This document shows, piece by piece, positions 17,597 to 25,073 of a stretch of 64,000 bases of DNA. The translations under genes were made by a program, and so were the position numbers. The stretch's first letter is position 1, and each line of letters opens with the position of its first letter. Source of the DNA: Myxococcales bacterium (GTDB taxonomy: Bacteria; Myxococcota_A; Bradymonadia; UBA7976; UBA1532); the NCBI GenBank assembly GCA_020633555.1, contig JACKDL010000014.1, forward strand, positions 109,082-173,081. Direction: 5' to 3'. The notes below the pieces were generated by a model. It had not been told where the DNA came from and ran no database searches. It saw only the letters and a program-made list of their open reading frames with translations.

Positions 17597-18333
17597 TCAG
17601 CCGAACACATCCTCCAGGTCGGCCGCCCGCAAGGTCTGCTCGGCCCACCGGTTCAGATCTTCCTCGGGCGCGCTCGCCAAGCGGGCGTGCACCCACTCGG
17701 GCAGGTCACCGAAGCGCAGCTTGAGCAGCCGCTCCAGCATCCGCGCCTCGCCGCGCAGGATCCCCTGCTCGATGCCCTGTTCGATGCCCTTCTCGATCCC
17801 GATTCGCTCGGCGGTGCTCACGTACGGCATGCGGCGCTCCTCTTCGAACTTCGCCAGATCATGATGAAAGCGGCCTGCCAAGTCGAGCGGCAGCCGCAGC
17901 GTCCAGTCGATGAAGGTGTACAGGTTGAGCACATCGTCGCGGCGCCAGCCGCGGTCGTAGAGGCTCTTGGCCAGGGTCAGCTTGGCGTCCAGCCGCGCCT
18001 GGGGATCGCGCCGGGTGCGCCGGGCCCGCAGGTAGGCGTCCACCACCACCGCGAAGGGGTTGGCCGGATCGCCCGGGGCCAGATCCAGCAGCTTCACGGT
18101 GGGGAACTCGAAGCGCGCCCGGCACCCCCACAGCGCGTGCTGGTAGTCCGCCGGCCGCCAGCCCGGCTCCAGGTCGGCCAGGATGGCGAAGCTGGCCACC
18201 GGCTCAGCGTAGGTGTGCATCAGGCGCGTGTGGCACTCGAACATGCGCCGGGCGAAGTCGGTGACCCGCGCGGCCTGCACCTCCACATGCACCAGCACCT
18301 GCACGGGCGTGCCGTCCCGCCGGCGGGTGTAGC
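17597..18333 (-). pseudogene. 5'-truncated Rpn/PD-(D/E)XK-type (DUF4351-like) gene
   Basis: About 245 codons match the central and C-terminal part of the Rpn-like cytosolic nuclease/transposase-related family: VLVHVEVQ, the motif FARRMFECHTRLM, ASFAILADLEPGWRP, WGCRARFEFPTVKLLD, NPFAVVVDAYL, MPYVSTAERIGIEKG and a C-terminal helical IEQGIEQGI repeat. The N-terminal about 80 residues carrying the first nuclease-core elements are missing. The frame runs back into unrelated sequence at about 18334-18400, where the NACHT-like gene ends, and has no plausible ATG (a GTG near 18302 could give a remnant). Truncation by insertion of the upstream island gene is the simplest reading. Confidence 0.7.
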
Positions 18334-18398
18334 TCCAGGAACTGAGAAACTCGACCGAAGTCGACAAGGAACTCAGGGTCAACTTGCGACAGCAATCT

Positions 18399-20636
18399 TC
18401 AGAGTCGCTGTTCGCGAGGTGAGCCACGCCACTTCCAGCAGACTGTGATATGGCACGCGTCGGCAACTGGCTCCTGGGCTCGCCTTGATGCGTTGGTGCC
18501 TGCGCCCAGACGGACAGCGCCTGGGTGATATCGAAGAGCCGTAGCAACGCCCGGCAGCGGCTCTTCCGCCGGCTGCGCGACCAGCCAAAGGCCCACCTCG
18601 GTTTCCACCAACATCTCCTCCATCCGACGAATCTCATCCCAAATGGAAACCAGTTTGGCCAAACCCGACCCGGCTCTTGCCTTCGTGGTCGATGGATCGC
18701 CGATGGCGTCCGCGGCTGCTCGCGCATTGTTGAGCACTTGCAACGGCCCTGGACCACCCGTTGGAAGCTGACGGTCGGACCCAAGAGCCAAGCTCCAGAG
18801 ACGCGTTACCTCGTCCTGCTCCAGCCGAAGTGCAATGCTGGATGCGCTCTCTTCCCGACCATCAGAACGGGCCGGCGTCTGGTGCCAGCGGATGTTATCG
18901 AGAACTTCCGCGAGCATGACGTACCAGGCTTCAGCGGAACCGGGCAGCCGAAGCTCCTGATCCATTGACGCCGCGGTGGACTCATCCAAGCTCCACCCCT
19001 GCCTCTCGACCAGTCCCCTGATGATTCCCCTGAAGTCCTGAACAGACACGCTGCGCACAGCTGACGATTGCGCACTCCTGGTAGGCACCACGGGCGATTC
19101 CGGCGATTCCGCGGCTCGCATGGCCGAAGCGCTCTGACGCTCCTCAACGACGATTCGCATACCAAGGAGCATGTCTGACTCGACGAAGTGCTTGTGCACC
19201 CAGCCAGACTGAGCATGGCGGCACCCATACTGGTTGGAGATGGCGCTACCTCCCCGTACGACTGCGTAGACGCCGCGAAGCCCAGGGCGGGAAGAAGCGC
19301 AGAATTCGTTAACGTTTCCGGCCATGTCGTGGAGCCCGAAGTCGTTGGCCGCCTTCTCGCCTACTGGATGGGTTTCTCCGCCACTGTTCTCCTCGTACCA
19401 AGCGATCTTGGCCAGGTCTTGTCGTTCGAATCCGGCGTAGTGTGGGGTCGCCGTCCCTGCTCTGGCTGCGTACTCCCACTCCTCCTCTGACGGGAGACGG
19501 ATCGGCAGGCCGAGAGACTCGCTCGCAGCTTCCAAGAACGCCTGCGCTTCGGCGAAGCTGATGTTCTCAACAGGGCGGGAGTCGCCCCGAAACTGGCTGG
19601 GGTTCTCGCCACGAACCGCTTGCCAAAGTGCCTGGGTGATCGGCGTCTCGCCAAGCCAGAATCCGTATTCGATGCGTTGAAGACGACGGGCACCCTCATC
19701 CTCGGTACGCCCCTCTTCGTCTTCAGGAGAACCTATCAGGAACTCACCCGGCGGAATCCAGCGCAGGCGCTGGACCACCTCGCCCACGGCGAACGCCACG
19801 AAGACACCGTGCTCGTCTTCGCCCCACTCCACCGCCCAGGTGGGTGGCTGGCCAGAACGTGCCCAGGCCGGCGCATGATGGCCCGTGTTCTCGACGTCGC
19901 CTCGCGTTGATGAGACTGGTCGCTTCAGAATGTCGGCAGTATATGCCAGCAACTCCTGCGGTGTGGGCCGCCCCATCCAGTGAAAGTGCGAGAGCACCTC
20001 GGCTCTGATTCTGGAGTCACGGACGCCAAACCATCGGAGCAAGACTTCTGACTGCTGCTGTTGGGAAAGCCCAAGCAGTTCTACCTGTTCATAGCCTCGC
20101 GGAAGAGTGACATCCTCAAGCCAACGGGTCATCAGAACTACGGTTGCTCTCGGAAGTTGCCAGCGTAGTTCTTCGAGGGCCGCCACCAGGCTTGGTCGCT
20201 GAATTGGAGCGACCTCATCAAATCCATCTAAGACGAGGCAGACTTCCTCGACGACGCTCCAGAGGAGCGCCGTAGCGGCGTCCGCCTGGCTTGTCTCGTA
20301 GATGGCAAGACTTCGCATCGCCGAGTCTGCCCACCAGCCACGCACCGCGAAGTCTTGCACAGTCGCCAATGCAACGTAGACTGGTAAAACGTCCCCATCC
20401 CCTGTTGCCAGACGATGGATCGCACGGCGCGCACAAGATGTCTTGCCAGCACCGGCGGGGGCCACCAAGGTTCGGAATCCTGGCTCACTGAATACGGCGT
20501 CGACACTCTGGACTGTGCCACTTTCCCGGCGGACCTCCATCTCAAGGAACGGAGGGGTTCCAGTTGCCGGCTTGAAAACTCCGCCGACGCTGCTTCGCCA
20601 GGAAGCGAAGGCCTTTTCGAGGCTGCTGTCTTCCAA
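18399..20636 (-). CDS. NACHT-like (STAND) NTPase with FGE-fold domain
   Basis: 745 residues if the TTG at 20636 is the start; no ATG or GTG exists in this frame between it and the preceding stop. Residues about 55-240 form a P-loop NTPase: Walker A PAGAGKT (about 60-66) and Walker B LVLDGFDE (134-141), as in NACHT/STAND switches. Residues about 285-500 are an FGE/SUMF1 fold: RLRWIPPGEFLIGSP, FWLGETPITQALW, LPSEEEWEYAARAG, FGLHDMAGNVNEFC, VVRGGS. The catalytic Cys pair is lacking. The C-terminal about 240 residues are helical and unrecognised and could be an effector-associated or adaptor region. Base composition is visibly lower in GC than the neighbours (36 of 60 bases in 20161-20220), pointing to transfer. 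It lies downstream of the TIR-MoxR-FGE operon. Confidence 0.72.
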   Translation of the reverse strand: MEDSSLEKAFASWRSSVGGVFKPATGTPPFLEMEVRRESGTVQSVDAVFSEPGFRTLVAPAGAGKTSCARRAIHRLATGDGDVLPVYVALATVQDFAVRGWWADSAMRSLAIYETSQADAATALLWSVVEEVCLVLDGFDEVAPIQRPSLVAALEELRWQLPRATVVLMTRWLEDVTLPRGYEQVELLGLSQQQQSEVLLRWFGVRDSRIRAEVLSHFHWMGRPTPQELLAYTADILKRPVSSTRGDVENTGHHAPAWARSGQPPTWAVEWGEDEHGVFVAFAVGEVVQRLRWIPPGEFLIGSPEDEEGRTEDEGARRLQRIEYGFWLGETPITQALWQAVRGENPSQFRGDSRPVENISFAEAQAFLEAASESLGLPIRLPSEEEWEYAARAGTATPHYAGFERQDLAKIAWYEENSGGETHPVGEKAANDFGLHDMAGNVNEFCASSRPGLRGVYAVVRGGSAISNQYGCRHAQSGWVHKHFVESDMLLGMRIVVEERQSASAMRAAESPESPVVPTRSAQSSAVRSVSVQDFRGIIRGLVERQGWSLDESTAASMDQELRLPGSAEAWYVMLAEVLDNIRWHQTPARSDGREESASSIALRLEQDEVTRLWSLALGSDRQLPTGGPGPLQVLNNARAAADAIGDPSTTKARAGSGLAKLVSIWDEIRRMEEMLVETEVGLWLVAQPAEEPLPGVATALRYHPGAVRLGAGTNASRRAQEPVADACHITVCWKWRGSPREQRL

Positions 20637-20676
20637 GGCTACGCTCCAGCGGGAATATCGACTTGTCGGTCGAAGG

Positions 20677-20790
20677 TCATTCCTGGTTCCAATGTGGGAC
20701 GAAACACCCGGTGGTGGCCAGAACCGCGTTCGACTCCGCTAGAACCGCGGTCGGCTCGAACGCGGGCACCGTGAAGAAGGCGAGCTTCAT
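20677..20790 (-). pseudogene. Broken start of a DGR accessory (HRDC-type) gene
   Basis: A 37-codon ORF starting MKLAFFTVPAF and ending in TGA. The M-K-x-x-F-F-x-(V/I)-P start followed by an E-x-N-x-x-L-A pattern resembles, from memory, the N-terminus of HRDC-domain accessory proteins beside reverse transcriptases of diversity-generating retroelements. Those proteins are normally well over 100 residues, so this is a fragment. Its ATG overlaps the TGA of the orphan FGE tail (ATGA), an arrangement expected of a former operon. No reverse transcriptase is in the window. Confidence 0.4.
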
Positions 20791-20833
20791 ATCTTCCTCG
20801 GCTTCGAGGGCCAATTCCGCGAAATCAAGCGAG

Positions 20834-20848
20834 CGCCGCTAGGCGGCG
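20834..20848. repeat. GC hairpin, 6-bp stem and 3-base loop
   Basis: CGCCGC-tag-GCGGCG is a perfect inverted repeat inside the tail of the orphan FGE frame, about 45 bp before the MKLAFF fragment. It may be a terminator-like stem (no T tract) or the type of hairpin that lies next to variable repeats in diversity-generating retroelements. Confidence 0.5.
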
Positions 20849-20914
20849 AGGGGGACGGTTTGCCCCGCTCACCCGCGGACTCCGTCGGCGCGGCGGCTCC
20901 GCGTCCGGGCTGCA

Positions 20915-20929
20915 CCGGGCTCCGCCCGG
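20915..20929. repeat. GC hairpin, 6-bp stem and 3-base loop
   Basis: CCGGGC-tcc-GCCCGG is a perfect inverted repeat just after the end of the FGE-like motif GFRLAR in the orphan frame. With the hairpin at 20834-20848 it makes two strong stems within about 95 bp. Confidence 0.5.
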
Positions 20930-21111
20930 CCTGGGGCTCCGCCTCTGGCTGAACTCGGGCAAGGCGGAAGCCCTGGTTGTGGCGGCGCCAGCCTGGGGGG
21001 CTCCCGCCCGGGTACGTTGACCGCGCGTCGCGGGCGGAGTTGTAACAGGCGCCACCCCAGCCGCACCCTTCGCCGCGCGCAGGGCAAGTGGGGTTCAAGC
21101 TCGCAACCGTC

Positions 21112-24027
21112 CTAGACATCCCAACCCAATTGCCTGAACTCCGAGGACAGCCCTGCCAGAATATCCTCCACGTGGGAGTCGCCGTTCTCGGGCTCGAAGA
21201 CCGGCTCGCCTCCATCAAACGGAGCATGGTTGACCCAAGTGTCATCGAATAGTTGACAGAGCCGATCAAAGAGTTCGTCGTAGCTCGTTGCCTCAAAGAT
21301 CTCATCGTGATCCAGGCTCACTATGGCAGCGCCCCGGGATCTCTCCAGCCGAAGGTCGGCAACGGCTCGAACCACAGCATCCCGTGCTTCTGCCTCGAAA
21401 TAGGACAATTGCTCAGGCGTGTGATTGGGGTCGGAGCGCGGAAACTGCCAACGCCCTTGCCCGCTGCTCCGGGTGCCAAGTTTGTCAGACCAGGGCGTAC
21501 GGGCAATGACTTGTTCTGAACTCGGAGCCGCGTCGTGCTCCAGCGCCGCGTGACTTCGGACGAGCCTGAATCCCAGAGCGGCGTACCTTACGCTCGGGTG
21601 GATCGGATCCCGCGAGGCGGATCGCAGGTTGCGGGCCGGGGAGTCCCAGGAACCGCCGCGACCAACGCGCATTTCGCGACTGCTCGGACCAGGAGGATCT
21701 TCGGTGACTTCGCTAAGGTACGTGGGTTGCCAGTAGGCTTGGCACCACTCCCAGACGTTACCCAGAATGTCGTAGAGGCCGAACGGGTTGGGCTGCTTCT
21801 GCGCCACCTTACGGGTTCCCCCAACCACACCCGGCACACGCGAGAAGGGCATACCCTTCCCTTGATCAAAGCCCTGGCCGCTATTTCCCTCATACCACGC
21901 GATGGTAGCGAGTTCCGGCGCGTCGTAGGTGCCCTTCAGGGTCAGGTCACCCACCCACGTCGCGGTCTGCGTGCCTGCCCGGCAGGCATACTCCCACTGC
22001 GCCTCAGTAGGCAGCTCTGCGCCGAAGCCGTGCTCGTCCCGCAGTCGCTCGAAGAAGCGCTGGGTGTCGTCCCAGCTCACCTGCTCCACCGGGCGCTCGG
22101 GGTCTTGGAAGCTACTCGGGTTCTCACCCATGACCGCCACCCACAGCGCTTGGGTCACCGGGGTCTCGCCCAGCCAGAAGCCGCGGGTCAGGGTAACCTC
22201 GTGCTGGGGGCCTTCGTCGTCGTCGCGCCCGGCTTCGCCCCCAGGCGAGCCCATGGTGAACCGGCCCGGCGGGATCCACCGCAGCCGGTGCTTCACCTCG
22301 CCCACCTTCAGGGTGGCCCACAGCCCGTAGCGGTCACGGCCGGCGGCACAGGCCCACTCGGGGCGGGTCCAGCGGGCCAGGGTCACGGCGACCGAGCCGA
22401 GGTCCACGCGCAGCTCTTCAGCTTCGGGCAGCGCCATGCCATCGGCGTAGGCTCGTCGCCGGCCGGTTGGGCCGCCGACCACCACCCCCCGCCCCTGTGC
22501 CGGCAGGACGGCCAGCGGACTGCCGGGCCCCTGGGGCCCAGCCCACTCGGGCCCCTGAGCCCAGCCCCACTCCAGCCGGCCGCCCACCTGCAGCAGCCGC
22601 CGGTGCCCCCGCCGCGCACTGGGCTCGGGCGGCCGTGGCGTAGAGACGCTGGGCGGCACCTCGACCCACGGCTGATCGGCGGCCGCGCGCTGCCACAAGG
22701 CGTCAGCGACTTCCCGCAGCCCGGCGTCCAGGCGGTCGGCGGGCGGTAGACGCTGAACGACGCGCAGGGCGTAGTCGGCCAACTGCCCTGAAGACGCCCC
22801 CACCGTCGCGCCCAGCCCATGCAGGAAGTGCCTGGCCGCGGCGATGTCTCCCGGTGCGGTGCTGGCGTCAGCGACACCCCACACCACGCTCTCCAGGTGA
22901 TGAAGTGCGCTGGGCAGGCCCTCGCGCCAGGCGCAGACCACCTGTGCCGCCCGCTGACGCAGCGGGCGCGGCAGGTTGGAATAGCGAGCCAGGTGGGGGT
23001 GCATCGCCCGGCCATCGAGCACCACCCCCAGCAGCGGATCGCGGCCCACGACGTCCGGGTCGTTCCAGATCCGCAGCTCGGCGTCCAAGCCAAGGCCAGG
23101 CACCAGCAGTCGAAGGGCACGCAACAGGCCGGGCTGTACGACGCCCAGCGGCGACAGCAGGGTCCTAAGCACTCCAAGCGCCCCCTCGGAGCCTGGCCGG
23201 TCGCCCCACTGGACGGCGTGCCAGGCCGAGTGGCGGCAGAGCAACGGGTCGGGCACCAGGGCCACCGGGGTCACGCCTCGGGCTCGAACGTCCCGGCCAT
23301 GGGTCGTCCACAGGTGCTCAAGGCGCTGTGCGCCATGGGTGCCCAGATCGCCGACGTAAAGGACGTGGTCGCCCGGGCCCAGATCGTCGAGGCCCGGTCG
23401 CCCGTCGCCCTCCACCACCTGGACCGTCACGGTCCCTCGGGCGGCGGTCTGGATGAGCCTGACCGTCAGGTCGACCTGCTCGGACCACACGGGGATGAGC
23501 CGTTCGCTGCGGTCGATCCACAGGTGTACCCGCTGCGGCCAGGCGAGCCTGGACCCGCGAGGGATTCGGGTCAGTGGCCTGCCGCGGCTGAGGAGGTGGA
23601 CCAGACGCTGGAGGTCGGGGCTTCGCCGAAGCGTGTGGGCCCCAAGGCCGGTTTGCAGTCGCGGCCAGAGTCGGTGCCACGGCTCGGCCTCGGGGAGCTT
23701 GGCGCAAGGCGCGAGCCCGCGTTCGGGCTCGGTCACCTGGCTGAGGGACAACGGCCTGGGTTCAGCCTTGGGCTGGGCGGGCGGTGGCTTGGACTCGTCC
23801 AGGATCTCAAGGCGCTCCGCCCGCCAGAAGGGCACCCGAGGGGCATCGGCAGGGCGGGCCCCGGCCGTTCGGGTCGGCGCCGGCTCTACGTTGCCGACTG
23901 CCTGGCGCCGCTGCACCGGGATCGGCCGCTCGGGATCGATCAGCTCTGCCAGCGCCTGCACCGACCACCCGGCAGCCCGAAGGCGCGCCAGATCCGCCAG
24001 TCCCAGCGCCGGGCCCCGCCCCATCAT
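21112..24027 (-). CDS. vWA-like/FGE-fold protein of a MoxR-type conflict system
   Basis: 971 residues. ATG at 24027 overlaps the MoxR stop by one base (TGATG). Residues about 140-290 look like a von Willebrand A-type region: RVHLWIDRSERL carries a degenerate MIDAS (DxSxR instead of DxSxS), followed by DHVLYVGDLGTHG. A helical middle follows. Residues about 570-830 are an FGE/SUMF1 fold: HRLRWIPPGRFTMGSP, FWLGETPVTQALW, LPTEAQWEYACRAG, PFGLYDILGNVWEWC, VGRGGSWDS, LGFRLVRS. The two catalytic Cys of formylglycine-generating enzymes are absent, so a C-type-lectin-like ligand-binding role is likelier. The C-terminal 140 residues are acidic and helical. In this operon it is the likely sensor or adaptor working with MoxR and TIR. 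Confidence 0.8.
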   Translation of the reverse strand: MMGRGPALGLADLARLRAAGWSVQALAELIDPERPIPVQRRQAVGNVEPAPTRTAGARPADAPRVPFWRAERLEILDESKPPPAQPKAEPRPLSLSQVTEPERGLAPCAKLPEAEPWHRLWPRLQTGLGAHTLRRSPDLQRLVHLLSRGRPLTRIPRGSRLAWPQRVHLWIDRSERLIPVWSEQVDLTVRLIQTAARGTVTVQVVEGDGRPGLDDLGPGDHVLYVGDLGTHGAQRLEHLWTTHGRDVRARGVTPVALVPDPLLCRHSAWHAVQWGDRPGSEGALGVLRTLLSPLGVVQPGLLRALRLLVPGLGLDAELRIWNDPDVVGRDPLLGVVLDGRAMHPHLARYSNLPRPLRQRAAQVVCAWREGLPSALHHLESVVWGVADASTAPGDIAAARHFLHGLGATVGASSGQLADYALRVVQRLPPADRLDAGLREVADALWQRAAADQPWVEVPPSVSTPRPPEPSARRGHRRLLQVGGRLEWGWAQGPEWAGPQGPGSPLAVLPAQGRGVVVGGPTGRRRAYADGMALPEAEELRVDLGSVAVTLARWTRPEWACAAGRDRYGLWATLKVGEVKHRLRWIPPGRFTMGSPGGEAGRDDDEGPQHEVTLTRGFWLGETPVTQALWVAVMGENPSSFQDPERPVEQVSWDDTQRFFERLRDEHGFGAELPTEAQWEYACRAGTQTATWVGDLTLKGTYDAPELATIAWYEGNSGQGFDQGKGMPFSRVPGVVGGTRKVAQKQPNPFGLYDILGNVWEWCQAYWQPTYLSEVTEDPPGPSSREMRVGRGGSWDSPARNLRSASRDPIHPSVRYAALGFRLVRSHAALEHDAAPSSEQVIARTPWSDKLGTRSSGQGRWQFPRSDPNHTPEQLSYFEAEARDAVVRAVADLRLERSRGAAIVSLDHDEIFEATSYDELFDRLCQLFDDTWVNHAPFDGGEPVFEPENGDSHVEDILAGLSSEFRQLGWDV

Positions 24028-25073
24028 CAGCCTTGGTTCCGACGCAGGTGGCCGTGCTTGTCCAGGGCGAACTCCGCCAGGTCGTCCAGCAGCGCCTCGC
24101 GCTTCGAGGCCGGAACGTCACGGACCGCGCGCAGCAGGTCGATGTACTCGGCGGTGCCGGGCCGGGCCACCTGCGGCGGGAGGCGAAGCCGGTTGGTGGC
24201 CACCAAGGTGGCGGCCCCTTCCAGGTCAGCGCGGGTCAGCCCACTCCCTTCGAAGTACTGCTCGCCCCGCTCGAACAGCCACGACTCCAAGCGTGCCTGG
24301 TCTTCGGGCAGAGCCAGGTGGAGTACCCAGCAGCGGCGCAGGAACGCATCGGGCAGGGCCCGCTCTTCGTTGGTGGTGATGACCACCAGCGGCGAAGGCG
24401 CGTCCTTCGCGAGCTGCACGGTCTTCTGCCCCGGGGCGCGGAAGCGCCGATGGCCCAGGGCGTCCAGCAGTCCATTCGGGATGGCGCTGTCGGCCTTGTC
24501 GATCTCGTCGATGAGCACCACGCACCCCTTGGGCGCCGGGTCGGGCTCTCCAGGCCGGGTTGACTGCTGCGGCTCCTCCTCGGGCCGCTTGGCGCGTTCG
24601 GCCTGCCGGCGGGCGTCGGTCCAGTCGAAGGCCCACCACAGCGGACCGGGGACCACGAACTTCTCGATCTTCACGGCGTCGCGCACCGCGTCGTCCAACG
24701 CGTCCGCCGACTCGGCCGCTGCCTTCTCGGGGTGATGCGCGTACAGGGCGCCCTGGACCTGCGCTTCGGCCAGGCGGGCCACGTCGTCGACGGTGTAGAG
24801 CAGATCGCGGGTCTCGGTGCGGGCGTCCACGGTGAACGGGATGTAGGCCCGCTCGAGCGCGACCGCCGCAGCGCGGGCGAGCTGGCTCTTGCCGGTGCCG
24901 GGCTCACCGCGCACCAGCAGCGGCCGCTGCGACGCGAGCGCCGCGTTGATGGCCAGCAGCTCCCGGCGCTCGAAGACGTGGGCGGCCCGCTCGAAACCGT
25001 CGGATTCGGGCAGGGGCACGGTGACGGTTTCGGCCACCTTCAGGGCACGGCCAGAGGCATCCAGGAAGGTCAT
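24027..25073 (-). CDS. MoxR-type AAA+ ATPase
   Basis: 348 residues; ATG overlaps the TIR gene's stop by four bases (ATGA). AAA+ elements: Walker A GEPGTGKS (about 56-63), Walker B VVLIDEIDKAD (about 185-195), sensor 1 VVITTNEE, and the arginine-finger region LPDAFLRRC. A charged, Pro/Glu-rich insertion (KRPEEEPQQSTRPGEPDP, about residues 162-180) splits the core before Walker B. MoxR ATPases act as chaperone-like switches with vWA partners. Here the vWA-like/FGE gene follows directly, matching MoxR-vWA gene pairs in conflict systems. Confidence 0.9.
   Translation of the reverse strand: MTFLDASGRALKVAETVTVPLPESDGFERAAHVFERRELLAINAALASQRPLLVRGEPGTGKSQLARAAAVALERAYIPFTVDARTETRDLLYTVDDVARLAEAQVQGALYAHHPEKAAAESADALDDAVRDAVKIEKFVVPGPLWWAFDWTDARRQAERAKRPEEEPQQSTRPGEPDPAPKGCVVLIDEIDKADSAIPNGLLDALGHRRFRAPGQKTVQLAKDAPSPLVVITTNEERALPDAFLRRCWVLHLALPEDQARLESWLFERGEQYFEGSGLTRADLEGAATLVATNRLRLPPQVARPGTAEYIDLLRAVRDVPASKREALLDDLAEFALDKHGHLRRNQG

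Larger units (their letters stand above)
20787..21119 (-). pseudogene. Orphan FGE C-terminal tail (DGR variable- or template-repeat-like)
   Basis: A 110-codon open frame starting at the end of the upstream FGE gene. It contains GWGGACYNSARDARSTY and then GWRRHNQGFRLAR, the final beta strands of an FGE/C-type-lectin fold where retroelement-diversified proteins carry their variable repeat. A Pro/Ser/Arg-rich tail follows, reaching TGA. The rest of an FGE domain is missing, so it cannot fold alone. Its DNA is not close to the matching end of the FGE gene at 21112-24027, apart from shared family motifs. This 20637-21111 gap otherwise holds only the hairpins and the fragment described separately. 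Confidence 0.5.

Noticed and set aside
20677..21119. A functional diversity-generating retroelement
   Set aside because: There is no reverse transcriptase in the window, the accessory ORF is 37 codons, and the orphan repeat is not near-identical to the end of the adjacent FGE gene. Only a remnant is claimed.
16650..24027. Formylglycine-generating (sulfatase-activating) activity for the FGE-fold proteins
   Set aside because: The active-site Cys pair is missing from all copies and no sulfatase with a CxPxR motif was seen in the window.
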